Shown: positions 53,014-61,804 of the stretch, piece by piece | Layout of the letters: each line of letters begins with the position of its first letter | Numbering within the stretch: the first letter of the stretch is position 1 | Source: Mesorhizobium sp. B2-8-5 | Lineage (GTDB): Bacteria; Pseudomonadota; Alphaproteobacteria; Rhizobiales; Rhizobiaceae | Assembly (NCBI RefSeq): GCF_006440675.2 | Contig: NZ_CP083951.1 | Location: 1,631,001-1,695,000, forward strand | Direction of reading: 5' to 3' | DNA length: 64,000 nucleotides | The notes under the pieces: model-generated | Databases searched by the model: none | The model's input: only the letters and a program-made list of their open reading frames with translations | Told to the model about the DNA's origin: nothing | Program-made: the position numbers and the translations under genes

Positions 53014-54525
53014 ATGCTGCGCTTGATCTTTTCCCTTTCGGCACTCGCGGCCGGGCTGGTGTCTTCCTGTGCGTTCGCCACGCCGAGCGTGGATGGCGCG
53101 CAGAGCGCGCGCCCGACCGAGCGCGGCGCGCTGATGCTGGCTCAGGAAGGCAATATCGACATCTACTACGACGCCAGGGGCAACCGCGTCCTGGTCGATG
53201 CAGATACCGGCAAGGTCATCGCCATCCAGCCGCCAGGCAGCAAGCTCGATCGCCGCGCGCTTCGCCGGCAGATGCGCATGCAGGAACTCGGCCGCGCGCC
53301 GGCCGAGGACGACGACCGCTACTATCTCGACAATCCCGAGGACATGGCCCGCTTCCGCCGCCGGCAACTGGAGGAAAACGGCCGCGTCATCCCGCCACCG
53401 GTCGATGAGTACGACCCCAACGACGACAATTCCGTCGATGCCTATCCGCCGGCGCCCAACAACGATGAAGGCTATGCGACCACCTATCCGGAGGCGCCGA
53501 AGTCCAACACCATCAAGCGCCAGCCGCTGAACGAGGCGTCGATCGACCCGGAGCAGCCGGGCCAGGGCGAAGTGCTGCAGACCAATCCCGACGCCCAGCC
53601 GTCGCCGGACACCGGCGGCAAGGCCACCGTCGATCCATCGCTGTCGCTCGGGGTGCGCCAGGACGTCGCCGCGCTGCAGGTGCTGCTCGACCGCGGCGGC
53701 GCCTCGCCGGGCGTGATCGACGGGCGCTTCGGCTCGAATGTCGACAAGGCGCTGGCCGCCTACAACGAGATCAACGGCACCAGTTTGAAATCGACCGATG
53801 AAGTCGGCATCCAGGCGGCGCTTGCCCAGTCGGGCGGCGACGCCTTTGCCTCCTACACGATTACGCCGGAGGATGCGGCCGGCCACTATCTCGCCTCGAT
53901 CCCCGAGGACTACAGCCAGAAGGCCAGGCTCGACTGCATGTGCTACACCTCGGTCACCGAGGCGCTGGCCGAGCGCTTCCACATGGACGAGACCTATCTG
54001 AAGTCGATCAACAAAGGGGTCGACTTCAATCGCCCCGGCACGATGATCAAGGTCGCCAATTTCGGCAAGCTGGTGTCGACGCCGGTGGCGCGCGTTGTCG
54101 CCGACAAGACCAAGAAGGAAGTCTACGCCTATGATGCGGGCGGCAAGCTGGTCGCGGCCTATCCGGCGACCATCGGCTCGGCCGACACGCCTTCGCCGAC
54201 CGGCATTCACGCCGTCTCGCGCGTCGCGCTCGATCCGAACTACACCTACAACCCGAACATCAATTTCAAGCAGGGCCAGAACGACAAGATTCTCATGATC
54301 CCGCCGGGGCCGAACGGTCCGGTCGGCTCGGTGTGGATCGCGCTCGATAAGCCGACCTACGGCATCCACGGCACGCCCGATCCCTCCAAGATCGGCAAGA
54401 CCGAGAGCCATGGCTGCGTGCGCCTGACCAATTGGGATGCGCGAGAGCTTGCCAAATTGGTGTCGCCTGGTGTGACCGTCGAATTCGTCGGCGGCTCTTC
54501 AGCCGACTATGTGGCGCAGCAGTGA
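53014..54525 (+). CDS. L,D-transpeptidase (YkuD) with peptidoglycan-binding domain
   Basis: About 503 residues. A signal peptide (LRLIFSLSALAAGLVSSCAF) precedes a long acidic, proline-rich linker, a peptidoglycan-binding-like helix set (VAALQVLLDRGGASPGVIDG RF) and the C-terminal YkuD domain: GSADTPSPTGIHAVSRVAL, YGIHGTPDPSKIG and the catalytic SHGCVRLTNWDA. It cross-links peptidoglycan or anchors lipoprotein in the periplasm. The start at 53014 is chosen because the signal peptide begins there. The 3' end overlaps the convergent TMEM175-like gene by 27 bp. Confidence 0.93.
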   Translation: MLRLIFSLSALAAGLVSSCAFATPSVDGAQSARPTERGALMLAQEGNIDIYYDARGNRVLVDADTGKVIAIQPPGSKLDRRALRRQMRMQELGRAPAEDDDRYYLDNPEDMARFRRRQLEENGRVIPPPVDEYDPNDDNSVDAYPPAPNNDEGYATTYPEAPKSNTIKRQPLNEASIDPEQPGQGEVLQTNPDAQPSPDTGGKATVDPSLSLGVRQDVAALQVLLDRGGASPGVIDGRFGSNVDKALAAYNEINGTSLKSTDEVGIQAALAQSGGDAFASYTITPEDAAGHYLASIPEDYSQKARLDCMCYTSVTEALAERFHMDETYLKSINKGVDFNRPGTMIKVANFGKLVSTPVARVVADKTKKEVYAYDAGGKLVAAYPATIGSADTPSPTGIHAVSRVALDPNYTYNPNINFKQGQNDKILMIPPGPNGPVGSVWIALDKPTYGIHGTPDPSKIGKTESHGCVRLTNWDARELAKLVSPGVTVEFVGGSSADYVAQQ

Positions 54526-55131
54526 GCTGCGTGGCGCGGTGGCGTAGACGAGCTGCACAACCAGGATGAAGCCGACGCTGAGCAGCGGGCTGATGAGACA
54601 GAGCGCCGCGCCGATCGCCCATAGGATCTGCGCCTTGACGATGCGCAGGTAGACAGTACGCGTCGTTTGCGCATCGACGCCTTCGGCCAGGAAGCCGTTT
54701 TTCTCGGCGTAACGCCAGCTGGCAAGCAAGGTGAGACCGAGCATCAGCAGGTTCAGCCAGTAGACAAGCACCGCAAGCCTGAATTCGAGGAAATCGGCCA
54801 GAAGGTCGGTGGAGAACGGCAATAGCGCGATGAAGGCTAGAAAGCAGAGGTTCAGCGTCGCCAGCCGCCGGTCCGACTTTGCGATCAGCCCATGCTGCGC
54901 CTGCTGGCCGAACCAGAAGATGGTCAGCGTCAAAAAGCTCAGCGCGTAGGTCAGGAAGCGCGGCGCCAGCGCCAGGATTGCCGAAAGCAATTCACCTTCG
55001 GAATGGACCGCCTCATGCGATGGCACCCTGATCTCCAGCACGATGAGCGTAAGCGCGATGGCGAAGACGCCGTCGGTGATGCCGACGATGCGTCCGCGCG
55101 ATTCGGCCGACGGTTCAAGCGGTCGTTTCAT
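54499..55131 (-). CDS. TMEM175-like (DUF1211) membrane protein, putative K+ channel
   Basis: About 210 residues with six hydrophobic segments. RIVGITDGVFAIALTLIVLE near the N-terminus is the family signature (R...FxD-like helix 1), and FLTYALSFLTLTIFWFGQQA follows. Bacterial TMEM175 proteins are tetrameric leak potassium channels. The ATG at 55131 is chosen over the frame to 55218. It converges with the L,D-transpeptidase gene and overlaps it by 27 bp. Confidence 0.87.
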   Translation of the reverse strand: MKRPLEPSAESRGRIVGITDGVFAIALTLIVLEIRVPSHEAVHSEGELLSAILALAPRFLTYALSFLTLTIFWFGQQAQHGLIAKSDRRLATLNLCFLAFIALLPFSTDLLADFLEFRLAVLVYWLNLLMLGLTLLASWRYAEKNGFLAEGVDAQTTRTVYLRIVKAQILWAIGAALCLISPLLSVGFILVVQLVYATAPRSSLLRHIVG

Positions 55132-55300
55132 GCGGGCGTCCCCTTTGCCTGGCGGCTCTCTGCGGAACGTTAACATGCCATGTGCCGTTTGCATCCGGGC
55201 AGATGTCACCCTGCCCATGCGGCCAGCTCGAAACTGGGTTCAAACACAGCAAGGTGCTGGCCGGTTGTTGCGGAAGCATTGGAGGTTTAAGCAGGCTGTC

Positions 55301-56845
55301 ATGAAATCTCCAGGCGAAGCTGCCGCTATCCCGCTGACCGGATCCGCTCAGAACGGCACGTTCTGTCCGCAATCTCAACGCCGGTATGTGCTGATCGCGG
55401 CGATCCTGGCTTCGGCGCTCGGCTTCATCGACGGTTCGGTCCTGGCGATTGCAATGCCCGCGTTACGCGTCGATCTCGGCGCCAGCCTGGCGCAGGCGCA
55501 GTGGATCTCCAACGCCTATGCGCTGACGCTTTCGGCGCTGATTCTGGCGGGCGGTGCTGCCGGCGACCGGTTTGGCCTGCGGCGTGCCTTCGTGACCGGG
55601 ATCGCGCTGTTCGTCGCCGCGTCGCTTGCCTGCGCCCTGGCGCCCAATCCCACCGTGCTGATCGCCTTCCGCGCCATCCAGGGCATCGGTGCGGCGATCA
55701 TGGTGCCGGGCAGCCTTGCCATCATCGCCAAATCCTATCCGAAAAAGGAGCGCGGCCGGGCGATCGGCATCTGGGCGGCGGCCTCGGCGCTGACGACGGC
55801 GCTTGGCCCGGTGCTGGGCGGCTTTGTGCTGTCGGCCTTCGGCAACGGCATCTGGCGTGCGATCTTCGCCATCAACCTGCCGCTCGGGCTGGTTTCCATC
55901 TATCTGCTTTTGGCCAAGGTCCCGGCCGACCAGCCGACCGAAAAGCGCAGCCTCGATCTCGGCGGCGCCGGGCTGGCGACGCTCGCTTTCGGAGCGCTGG
56001 CCTACGGGCTGACGGCGATGAACGCCGAGGGCGACGGGCTGATACCGGTCCCGGCGATCGTCGCCGGGGCGGTCCTGCTTGTCGTCTTCGTCCTCTATGA
56101 GCGCTGGCAGCGCGAGCCGATGATCGATCTCAGCCTGTTTGGCATCAAGGCTTTCGCCGGCGCCAACCTGGCGACGTTCTTCCTTTATTTCGCGCTGTCG
56201 GCCAATCTGTTCTACCTGCCGATGCTGCTGATCGCCGGCTGGGGGCTGAGTTCGGCCGAGGCCGGTTTCATCTTCCTGCCGCTATCGGTATTGATCGCGT
56301 TGCTGTCAGGACCGGTCGGCCAATGGTCGGACCGGATCGGGCCGCGCCTGCCGATCGCCGGCGGCAGCCTTGTCGTGGCCATCGGCTTTGGCGGCCTCGC
56401 GCTGCTCACCTATGCCGGGATCCACAATTTCTGGACCGGCATCTTTCCGCTGATGGGGCTGATGGGGCTCGGCATGGCGCTGGTCGTGTCGCCGCTGTCG
56501 ACGGCAGTCATGACATCGGTCGAGGACAAGGACACGGGTGCGGCGTCCGGCATCAACAATGCCGTCTCTCGCGTTGGCGGCCTGATCGCGGTGGCGGCGA
56601 TGGGATCGCTGGCTGCAATCGTCTATGCGCGGATGACCGGCGGCGTCTCCGGAATTCCCGGCTTTGGCGAACCGCCGGCGTCCGGGCTCGCTGCCAATGT
56701 CGATGCGGCGAGGATTGCGGCAAGCGATTGGGCTTTTGCTGTGGTCGCCGCGGTCACGGCGCTGCTTTGCGTTTTATCGTCGGTCATCGCCTGGTTCACC
56801 GCATCCGGGCAGGCATCGCCCTGGCCCCAGCAGGCAGCGGATTAG
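55301..56845 (+). CDS. MFS multidrug exporter (DHA2/EmrB-QacA type)
   Basis: A 514-residue protein with about 14 hydrophobic helices. LGFIDGSVLAIAMPALRVDL and QAQWISNAYALTLSALILAG mark the DHA2 group, GDRFGLRRAFVTGIALFVAA is motif A, and the motif C-like ALGPVLGGFVLS lies in helix 5. It is a proton-driven exporter of drugs or metabolites. GGAGG lies 16 nt before the ATG at 55301, rather far. No regulator is adjacent; a MITE-like element follows. Confidence 0.9.
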   Translation: MKSPGEAAAIPLTGSAQNGTFCPQSQRRYVLIAAILASALGFIDGSVLAIAMPALRVDLGASLAQAQWISNAYALTLSALILAGGAAGDRFGLRRAFVTGIALFVAASLACALAPNPTVLIAFRAIQGIGAAIMVPGSLAIIAKSYPKKERGRAIGIWAAASALTTALGPVLGGFVLSAFGNGIWRAIFAINLPLGLVSIYLLLAKVPADQPTEKRSLDLGGAGLATLAFGALAYGLTAMNAEGDGLIPVPAIVAGAVLLVVFVLYERWQREPMIDLSLFGIKAFAGANLATFFLYFALSANLFYLPMLLIAGWGLSSAEAGFIFLPLSVLIALLSGPVGQWSDRIGPRLPIAGGSLVVAIGFGGLALLTYAGIHNFWTGIFPLMGLMGLGMALVVSPLSTAVMTSVEDKDTGAASGINNAVSRVGGLIAVAAMGSLAAIVYARMTGGVSGIPGFGEPPASGLAANVDAARIAASDWAFAVVAAVTALLCVLSSVIAWFTASGQASPWPQQAAD

Positions 56846-57201
56846 AGTGTGTACCCATAAAATCGAGGCTCGCGAGCGCGGCTTGACCCATATCCGCTAT
56901 CCGGCTGTCATCACAGCATCTGAGACGAAGAGCCGCTCAGGGCAGATATTGTTGCAAAAGTCTTTTTTGGGGTGGCGAAGGAAAAATCCCAGAGCCGCTG
57001 ATGCCTTTTGGGCGCGACGATATGAGGGACCGTATCGTTTCACCTAAAATCGCTCACGGATCTTCGTCGTAGCCTTGAAAAGCGATGCAGCAGCGGGCAG
57101 ATCCAACAATCGACTTTCGCGAGATTTTTAGGGTCGTTCGATTTTCGACTTTTGCAACAATATTGGCAAGTTGCAGATATGGCGAAGGCGCTTGTTCGAG
57201 G
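56846..57201. other. 356-bp gap holding a MITE-like element
   Basis: Apart from the inverted-repeat element described separately, this stretch has no convincing gene. It separates the MFS exporter from the leftward AraC-type gene, whose C-terminal end is at 57202. Confidence 0.55.
56941..57168. mobile_element. MITE-like element with 17-bp inverted repeats
   Basis: ATATTGTTGCAAAAGTC at 56946-56962 is exactly mirrored by GACTTTTGCAACAATAT at 57147-57163. The outermost bases (GGC on the left, GCC on the right) extend the symmetry with small gaps. The TGTTGCAAA core resembles ends of IS6-type elements. The interior of about 184 bp has no transposase, so it is a short non-autonomous element or an IS remnant. 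Confidence 0.65.
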
Positions 57202-58164
57202 TCAATCGGATACTTGTACTTCCGAGCCGTCCGACCGCGCGCGGCCTCCGCCGGCGCGTCGAGCGGCCCGGTAACGGCCTGGAGACTGTTCGTTATATCG
57301 ATGAAACAGCTTCGAAAACGCCGCCGCTGTCTCGTAGCCGACCCGGTTCGCAATCCGTGCGATGGACTCATCGCTGGTTTCTAGCAGGAACGCCGCCTCC
57401 GCCATCCGGCGTTCGATCACATAACGTTGCATGGACTGGCCGACGAGCTTCGTAAAACGCGCCGCAAATGCCGAGCGGCCGAGCCCGACGCGACGGCCAA
57501 GGTCGCTCAGGGTCCAGGGCCGCTCCGGGCTTTCGTGAATCAGCTTGAGCGCCGGTCCGATATGCCGATCAGATATAGCCCCGAGCCAGCCGCCTTGTCC
57601 GGGACCGAGGGACGCGATCCAGCTTCGGAGCGCCTCGACAAAGAGCACTTCCGTCAGTCGTGAAAGCGCGACGCGTTGGCCGGGACGCTCGAGCGCGGAC
57701 TCGCTGACCATGCGGCGCAGGATGGCTTCGAGCCAGCCACCGTCCGCCGTCGGCTTCAGCAGGAGCACAGGCGGAAGCAGCTCCAGCACGCTGCCGAACA
57801 TCGGCCGGGACACTGTGAAATTGCCGCAGATCATGGTCGAGAGCGGCTTTGCGCGGCTGCCGTGACGAATGACGCCAAACCGCGACGACGCTCGATCGAT
57901 ATCCACGATCCGCAAAGGCTCGGCCCGGCGATCCGAATAGAACACATGGGGCTCGCCGCGTGTGATGACGACGAAATCGCCCTCGGTCATCTGGATTTCC
58001 TCTCCCTGTTCGAGCGCAAGCGTCGCCGAGCCCCGGCTGAGATAGTGAAACAACGCGTAAGGGCGCGCCGGCAGCTCCAGATTCCAGGGATGGCCCAGCT
58101 CGAAGTGATACAGCAGCGTCCCGCCGAGACGAACACGATCGAGCACCTGGGCGAGGATATCCAT
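57202..58164 (-). CDS. AraC family transcriptional regulator
   Basis: About 320 residues. An N-terminal cupin-type sensor (LFHYLSRGSATLALEQGEEI) leads to a C-terminal pair of HTH motifs: WTLSDLGRRVGLGRSAFAAR and SIARIANRVGYETAAAFSKL with FHRYNEQSPGRYRAARR, the AraC/XylS signature. The start is the ATG at 58164. It is divergent from two secreted or cytosolic hydrolase genes, its probable targets. Confidence 0.9.
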   Translation of the reverse strand: MDILAQVLDRVRLGGTLLYHFELGHPWNLELPARPYALFHYLSRGSATLALEQGEEIQMTEGDFVVITRGEPHVFYSDRRAEPLRIVDIDRASSRFGVIRHGSRAKPLSTMICGNFTVSRPMFGSVLELLPPVLLLKPTADGGWLEAILRRMVSESALERPGQRVALSRLTEVLFVEALRSWIASLGPGQGGWLGAISDRHIGPALKLIHESPERPWTLSDLGRRVGLGRSAFAARFTKLVGQSMQRYVIERRMAEAAFLLETSDESIARIANRVGYETAAAFSKLFHRYNEQSPGRYRAARRAGGGRARSDGSEVQVSD

Positions 58165-58379
58165 GCCGCCCAGATTAGACCGGTGGACGATCGGACACAA
58201 CATGCGGACGATTGATCCCTACCGTCCGGAATGCCTGCAGACTACTTCATGCCGCGGCGGGCCGACGTCACGTGCGGCAACCATCTCGCCAACGGCAGAT
58301 GGAAGAACCGCGACCTTGTGGAAACGCCTGCCCATTTCCCTACGGACCTCATTCCGTCCGATACGCAAAGGACCATTCA

Positions 58380-59147
58380 ATGCGAAATATCCTCTTCTCA
58401 GCCGCCGCACTCCTGGCCGGATCGACATTGGTCGGCTCAGCCAATTCTGCCGAACTGCCCAAGGGAGCAGCCCACAACATCGTGCTCGTGCACGGCGCGT
58501 TCGTGGACCAGACGAGCTGGCAGCCCGTCGCCGATATCCTCACGAAAAAAGGCTACAACGTCACGCTTGTCGAAAATCCGCTCACCTCGCTCAACGCCGA
58601 CGTCGATGCCACCAAACAGGCGCTCGCGAAGCAGGCCGGCAAGACCGTTCTGGTCGGCCACTCCTGGGGCGGCGTGGTGATCACGCAAGCCGGCGACGAT
58701 CCCAAGGTTTCGGCGCTGGTCTACGTCTCCGCCTTCGCGCCCGATGTCGGCGAATCCCTGGCATCGCTGTCAAAAGCCGGCCCGCCGACTGAAGGCGGCA
58801 ACGCGATCCATCCCGACGCGAAGGGCAATTTGTACATTGACCCGAAGGTGTTTCCATCGGCGGTCGCGGCTGACCTTCCGCCCGAGATCGCCGAGCACCT
58901 GGCCAACGCGCAGATACCATTGGGTCTCGCTGCGTTCGAGGCTCCCGTGACCATTGCAGCCTGGCGTGACAAGCCGACGTTCGATGTCATCACCACGAAG
59001 GACAAGGTCATCGCGCCCGATGCCCAGAAGTCGTTCGCAGCCAGGATGAAGGCTCAGACGACGGAAGTCGCCGGCAGCCATGCCTCGCTCGTCGTCCATG
59101 CGAAGGAAGTCGCCGAGGTCATCGCAAAGGCAACGCTCGCGAAGTGA
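58380..59147 (+). CDS. Secreted alpha/beta hydrolase
   Basis: About 255 residues with a signal peptide (ILFSAAALLAGSTLVGSANS). The fold is an AB_hydrolase: IVLVHGAFVDQTSWQPVADI (oxyanion HG), VLVGHSWGGVVITQAG (nucleophile elbow GHSWG) and a final histidine in VAGSHASLVVHAKEVAEV. It resembles esterase- or haloperoxidase-like proteins in which the substrate cannot be told. It lies opposite the AraC-type regulator, 216 bp between starts. Confidence 0.89.
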   Translation: MRNILFSAAALLAGSTLVGSANSAELPKGAAHNIVLVHGAFVDQTSWQPVADILTKKGYNVTLVENPLTSLNADVDATKQALAKQAGKTVLVGHSWGGVVITQAGDDPKVSALVYVSAFAPDVGESLASLSKAGPPTEGGNAIHPDAKGNLYIDPKVFPSAVAADLPPEIAEHLANAQIPLGLAAFEAPVTIAAWRDKPTFDVITTKDKVIAPDAQKSFAARMKAQTTEVAGSHASLVVHAKEVAEVIAKATLAK

Positions 59148-59330
59148 CGATACCGCTCCCGGCGCTTCCGCGCCGGGAGCGTGCACGCTCGCTCAGAGGA
59201 ATCTGGAACGCCTCGGACCGCGATGGCGCAAACGCGGCGAAGCGCCGGCGACATCCTGGAGAAGGCCTCGGTCGCGGCGCTACGACGATCCCTCACTCGA
59301 TCATTTTATGCCAAGCATCCGGAGGATGAC

Positions 59331-60206
59331 ATGACTCAACTCGACATCACAGGCCAGGACGCCGCCACACTCGAAACGGCGCCGACCCGTTACATCGAAG
59401 GCAACGGAATTCGCTTCGCTTATCGCCGTCTCGGCCCCGCGACCGGAACTCCGCTGATTCTTCTGCAGCACTTCTCGGGCAACATCGATGCGTGGGATCC
59501 CGCCGTCGTCAACGCTCTGGCCGCTGATCGCCCCGTGATCGCGTTTGACAATGCAGGGGTCGGCCGCTCGACCGGTCAAACGCCCGACAACGTCGCGGCG
59601 ATGGCGCGAGACGCTGTCGATTTCGTCGACTTGCTCGGTCTCTTCGAAGTGGACCTGCTCGGCTTTTCTCTCGGCGGCTGCGTCGCTCAGCAGATCGCCG
59701 CCGAGCACGGACAACTGGTCCGCAAGCTCATACTCGTCGGTACTGCGCCGAAAGGCGGAGAGGAACACCTGTTAGCGGTTCTGCAGGACGCGTTTTCCCA
59801 AACCGATGCGCCGGACCCCCGTCTGCCGCTGTTCTTCACGAACTCACCCGCCAGCCAGTCCTCCGGCTTGGCTTTTCTGAAGAGGACGAAGGTGCGTCAG
59901 GACGATCGGGACACCGACAACGGCAGCGCGGTCACCGATCCGCAGGCCAAGGCTCTGATCACCTGGTGCGCCACGCCTGATCCCGGGCACGCCGTTTTGC
60001 GCGCCATCCGCCAGCCCACTCTTGTTGTCAGCGGCAGCCGCGACACCATGCTGCCCGCGAGCAACGCCTACGCAATGTTCAAGCAACTCAGCAACGCTCA
60101 GTTAATCCTCTATCCCGATTCAGGGCACGGCTCCCTGTTTCAGCACCATGAGATGTTCGTCAGCCACGTCCGGACCTTCCTAGAAGCGCAGCCCGCGACT
60201 GCATGA
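59331..60206 (+). CDS. Alpha/beta hydrolase
   Basis: A 291-residue cytosolic hydrolase: PLILLQHFSGNIDAWDPAVV, VIAFDNAGVGRSTGQTPDNV, the nucleophile elbow LLGFSLGGCVAQQIAAEHG, the acid near VVSGSRDTMLPASNAYAMF and the final histidine in YPDSGHGSLFQHHEMF. It is an epoxide-hydrolase or esterase-like enzyme. GGAGG precedes the ATG at 59331 by 5 nt. It follows the secreted hydrolase and may belong to the same response. Confidence 0.91.
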   Translation: MTQLDITGQDAATLETAPTRYIEGNGIRFAYRRLGPATGTPLILLQHFSGNIDAWDPAVVNALAADRPVIAFDNAGVGRSTGQTPDNVAAMARDAVDFVDLLGLFEVDLLGFSLGGCVAQQIAAEHGQLVRKLILVGTAPKGGEEHLLAVLQDAFSQTDAPDPRLPLFFTNSPASQSSGLAFLKRTKVRQDDRDTDNGSAVTDPQAKALITWCATPDPGHAVLRAIRQPTLVVSGSRDTMLPASNAYAMFKQLSNAQLILYPDSGHGSLFQHHEMFVSHVRTFLEAQPATA

Positions 60207-60269
60207 TCCAGGCGCGTTCCGACGCCATCGGACGCACCCTTATCAATGAGAGTTGTTACAGAGGATAAA

Positions 60270-60764
60270 ATGACAATCGCCAAAGTCGAGGTGGAACGTT
60301 TCAGCCTCACGAGCTCAAAACCATTCGACGTTGTTGTGGCCGCCTTCAAGTCCGCGGTCGGACAGCCTGACATAGTCGAATTTTTCAAAGAGACGAGAGC
60401 GACCAATTCCTTCCCGGATTTGGAGCGCGTTGTACAACGCAGCCTCGGCCGAACGGACCTTATGCTCTTCGTGCAATTCGACCTGGGCGATATTCTGCGT
60501 CGCGAAACCGGATCCAAGACGCCTAACATCATGCGGTTTGTGGTCGGCAATCCACTCATCATGAAAGAAATGGTCAAGCACGTGCCCGAGGCTGGATCCT
60601 ACGCTCCAGTCACAGTGCTTATTGATGAGCGTACCGACGGGGTGCACGTCTCTTATGACAAAATGGAGGGTTATCTGCTGCATTATGGCAGTTCGGAAGC
60701 CCTTACCGTCGCTCGAGCTCTCGATACGAAAATCATAGCCTTGCTGCGCGAATGCGCGAGCTAA
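60270..60764 (+). CDS. DUF302 domain protein
   Basis: About 164 residues. The region RETGSKTPNIMRFVVGNPLI to VSYDKMEGYLLHYGSSEALT matches the DUF302 fold, found alone or in redox-linked proteins, and the N-terminal part (VEVERFSLTSSKPFDVVVAA) precedes it. Function is unknown. GAGGATAA lies just before the ATG at 60270. It belongs to the accessory islet 57.2-61.8 kb. Confidence 0.8.
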   Translation: MTIAKVEVERFSLTSSKPFDVVVAAFKSAVGQPDIVEFFKETRATNSFPDLERVVQRSLGRTDLMLFVQFDLGDILRRETGSKTPNIMRFVVGNPLIMKEMVKHVPEAGSYAPVTVLIDERTDGVHVSYDKMEGYLLHYGSSEALTVARALDTKIIALLRECAS

Positions 60765-60873
60765 ATCGTCCTGAGGACGTCTTCGGTCGATCGAAGCGGG
60801 TAAGTCATATCAATCGCGGAACGCGAAGGGCGTTATCATGACGCGAGCCAGACGTTGGAAGGGAAATTCCCGC

Positions 60874-61401
60874 ATGTACAAGACACTTCTTGTCGCCCTC
60901 GCTGCCTCAGCTTTTTCTATCGGAGCCGTCGCAGCAGCTCCCGCCGTCAGGAAAGAGCCGCTGGATGCTGCGAGCCTCAGTGCGATAAAATCGAGGTTCG
61001 GCAGGCTGATGGAACTGGCCAACAACCACGATTTCAAGGCTCTGCATGGGATGTTCTGGCAATCGCCCTCGACTTTATTGGTGGCTAAGAGCGCGATCCA
61101 GTCCGAGGGAAACTGGGCCGGCTTTTGGGGCAACGAGGCGGTTGATCAAAAGCTGCATGATATCGGTAGCTCCGGTCCGGTCGTGCTCGAGCCGGATTAT
61201 TCGAAGTTCAAGGTTGTCGGCCTGACGCGCGACGTCGCAGAGTCCTATGTGCCGATGAACATCGCGGTCTCTTATGCAGGGCAGGACGGAACAGCCAGAC
61301 CGTTTCTAATGATCATCAATTGGCTTCGCGTCGGGAAGGACTGGAAGGTCGCCTCCGAAATCATTCTGCCGGTGCCGCCTGTACCCGCCACAAAGGGCTA
61401 A
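60874..61401 (+). CDS. Secreted NTF2-like/SnoaL-type protein, unknown function
   Basis: About 175 residues with a signal peptide (YKTLLVALAASAFSIGAVAA) and a compact domain: RFGRLMELANNHDFKALHGM F, then EGNWAGFWGNEAVDQKLHDI and FLMIINWLRVGKDWKVASE. The helix-then-strand pattern with a closing DWKV resembles the NTF2-like superfamily, whose members are small-molecule enzymes or binding proteins. The assignment is by fold pattern only. The start is the ATG at 60874. Confidence 0.65.
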   Translation: MYKTLLVALAASAFSIGAVAAAPAVRKEPLDAASLSAIKSRFGRLMELANNHDFKALHGMFWQSPSTLLVAKSAIQSEGNWAGFWGNEAVDQKLHDIGSSGPVVLEPDYSKFKVVGLTRDVAESYVPMNIAVSYAGQDGTARPFLMIINWLRVGKDWKVASEIILPVPPVPATKG

Positions 61402-61420
61402 GTGCGTCGATACTGGCGGA

Positions 61421-61804
61421 TTGCCCGTTCGCCTCGAACCGACGATCGGTGAGGCTCATGATAACCGGCTCGTCGCCGAGCTGCTATCTGATCTGAAATC
61501 AGGGGCTCTGTTGCTCGCTGATCGTGGAGACGATGCAGATTGGATCAGAGAATTTGCCGGGGAGCGCGGGGCATGGCCAACATTCCACCAAAACGCAACC
61601 GCAAAGAACCCCACCTGCTTTAGCCCCTATCTTTACCGGGCACGCAATCTGGTCGAGCGGTTCTTCAACCGGATCAAGCAATGTCGGCGGGTCGCCACGC
61701 GATATGACAAACTCGCGGCCAACTGCCTTGCGTTCATCAAGCTCGCAGCCATTCGGATTTGGCTACGCGCCATTTGGCTACGCGCTTATGAGTCCACGCC
61801 CTAG
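61421..61804 (+). pseudogene. Decayed IS5-family transposase, 3' part
   Basis: Only the C-terminal part of an IS5-type transposase remains: LLSDLKSGALLLADRGDDAD (second Asp) and SPYLYRARNLVERFFNRIKQ then CRRVATRYDKLAANCLAFIK (the Glu region). The expected stretch ANIPPKRNRKEP sits in another frame (about 61575-61610): a missing base after the GCATGG at 61571-61576 and an extra C in GAACCCC at 61607-61613 shift the frame and then restore it. The tail has a duplicated WLRAIWLRA. There is no 5' half or clear terminal repeat. It is not functional. Confidence 0.85.
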
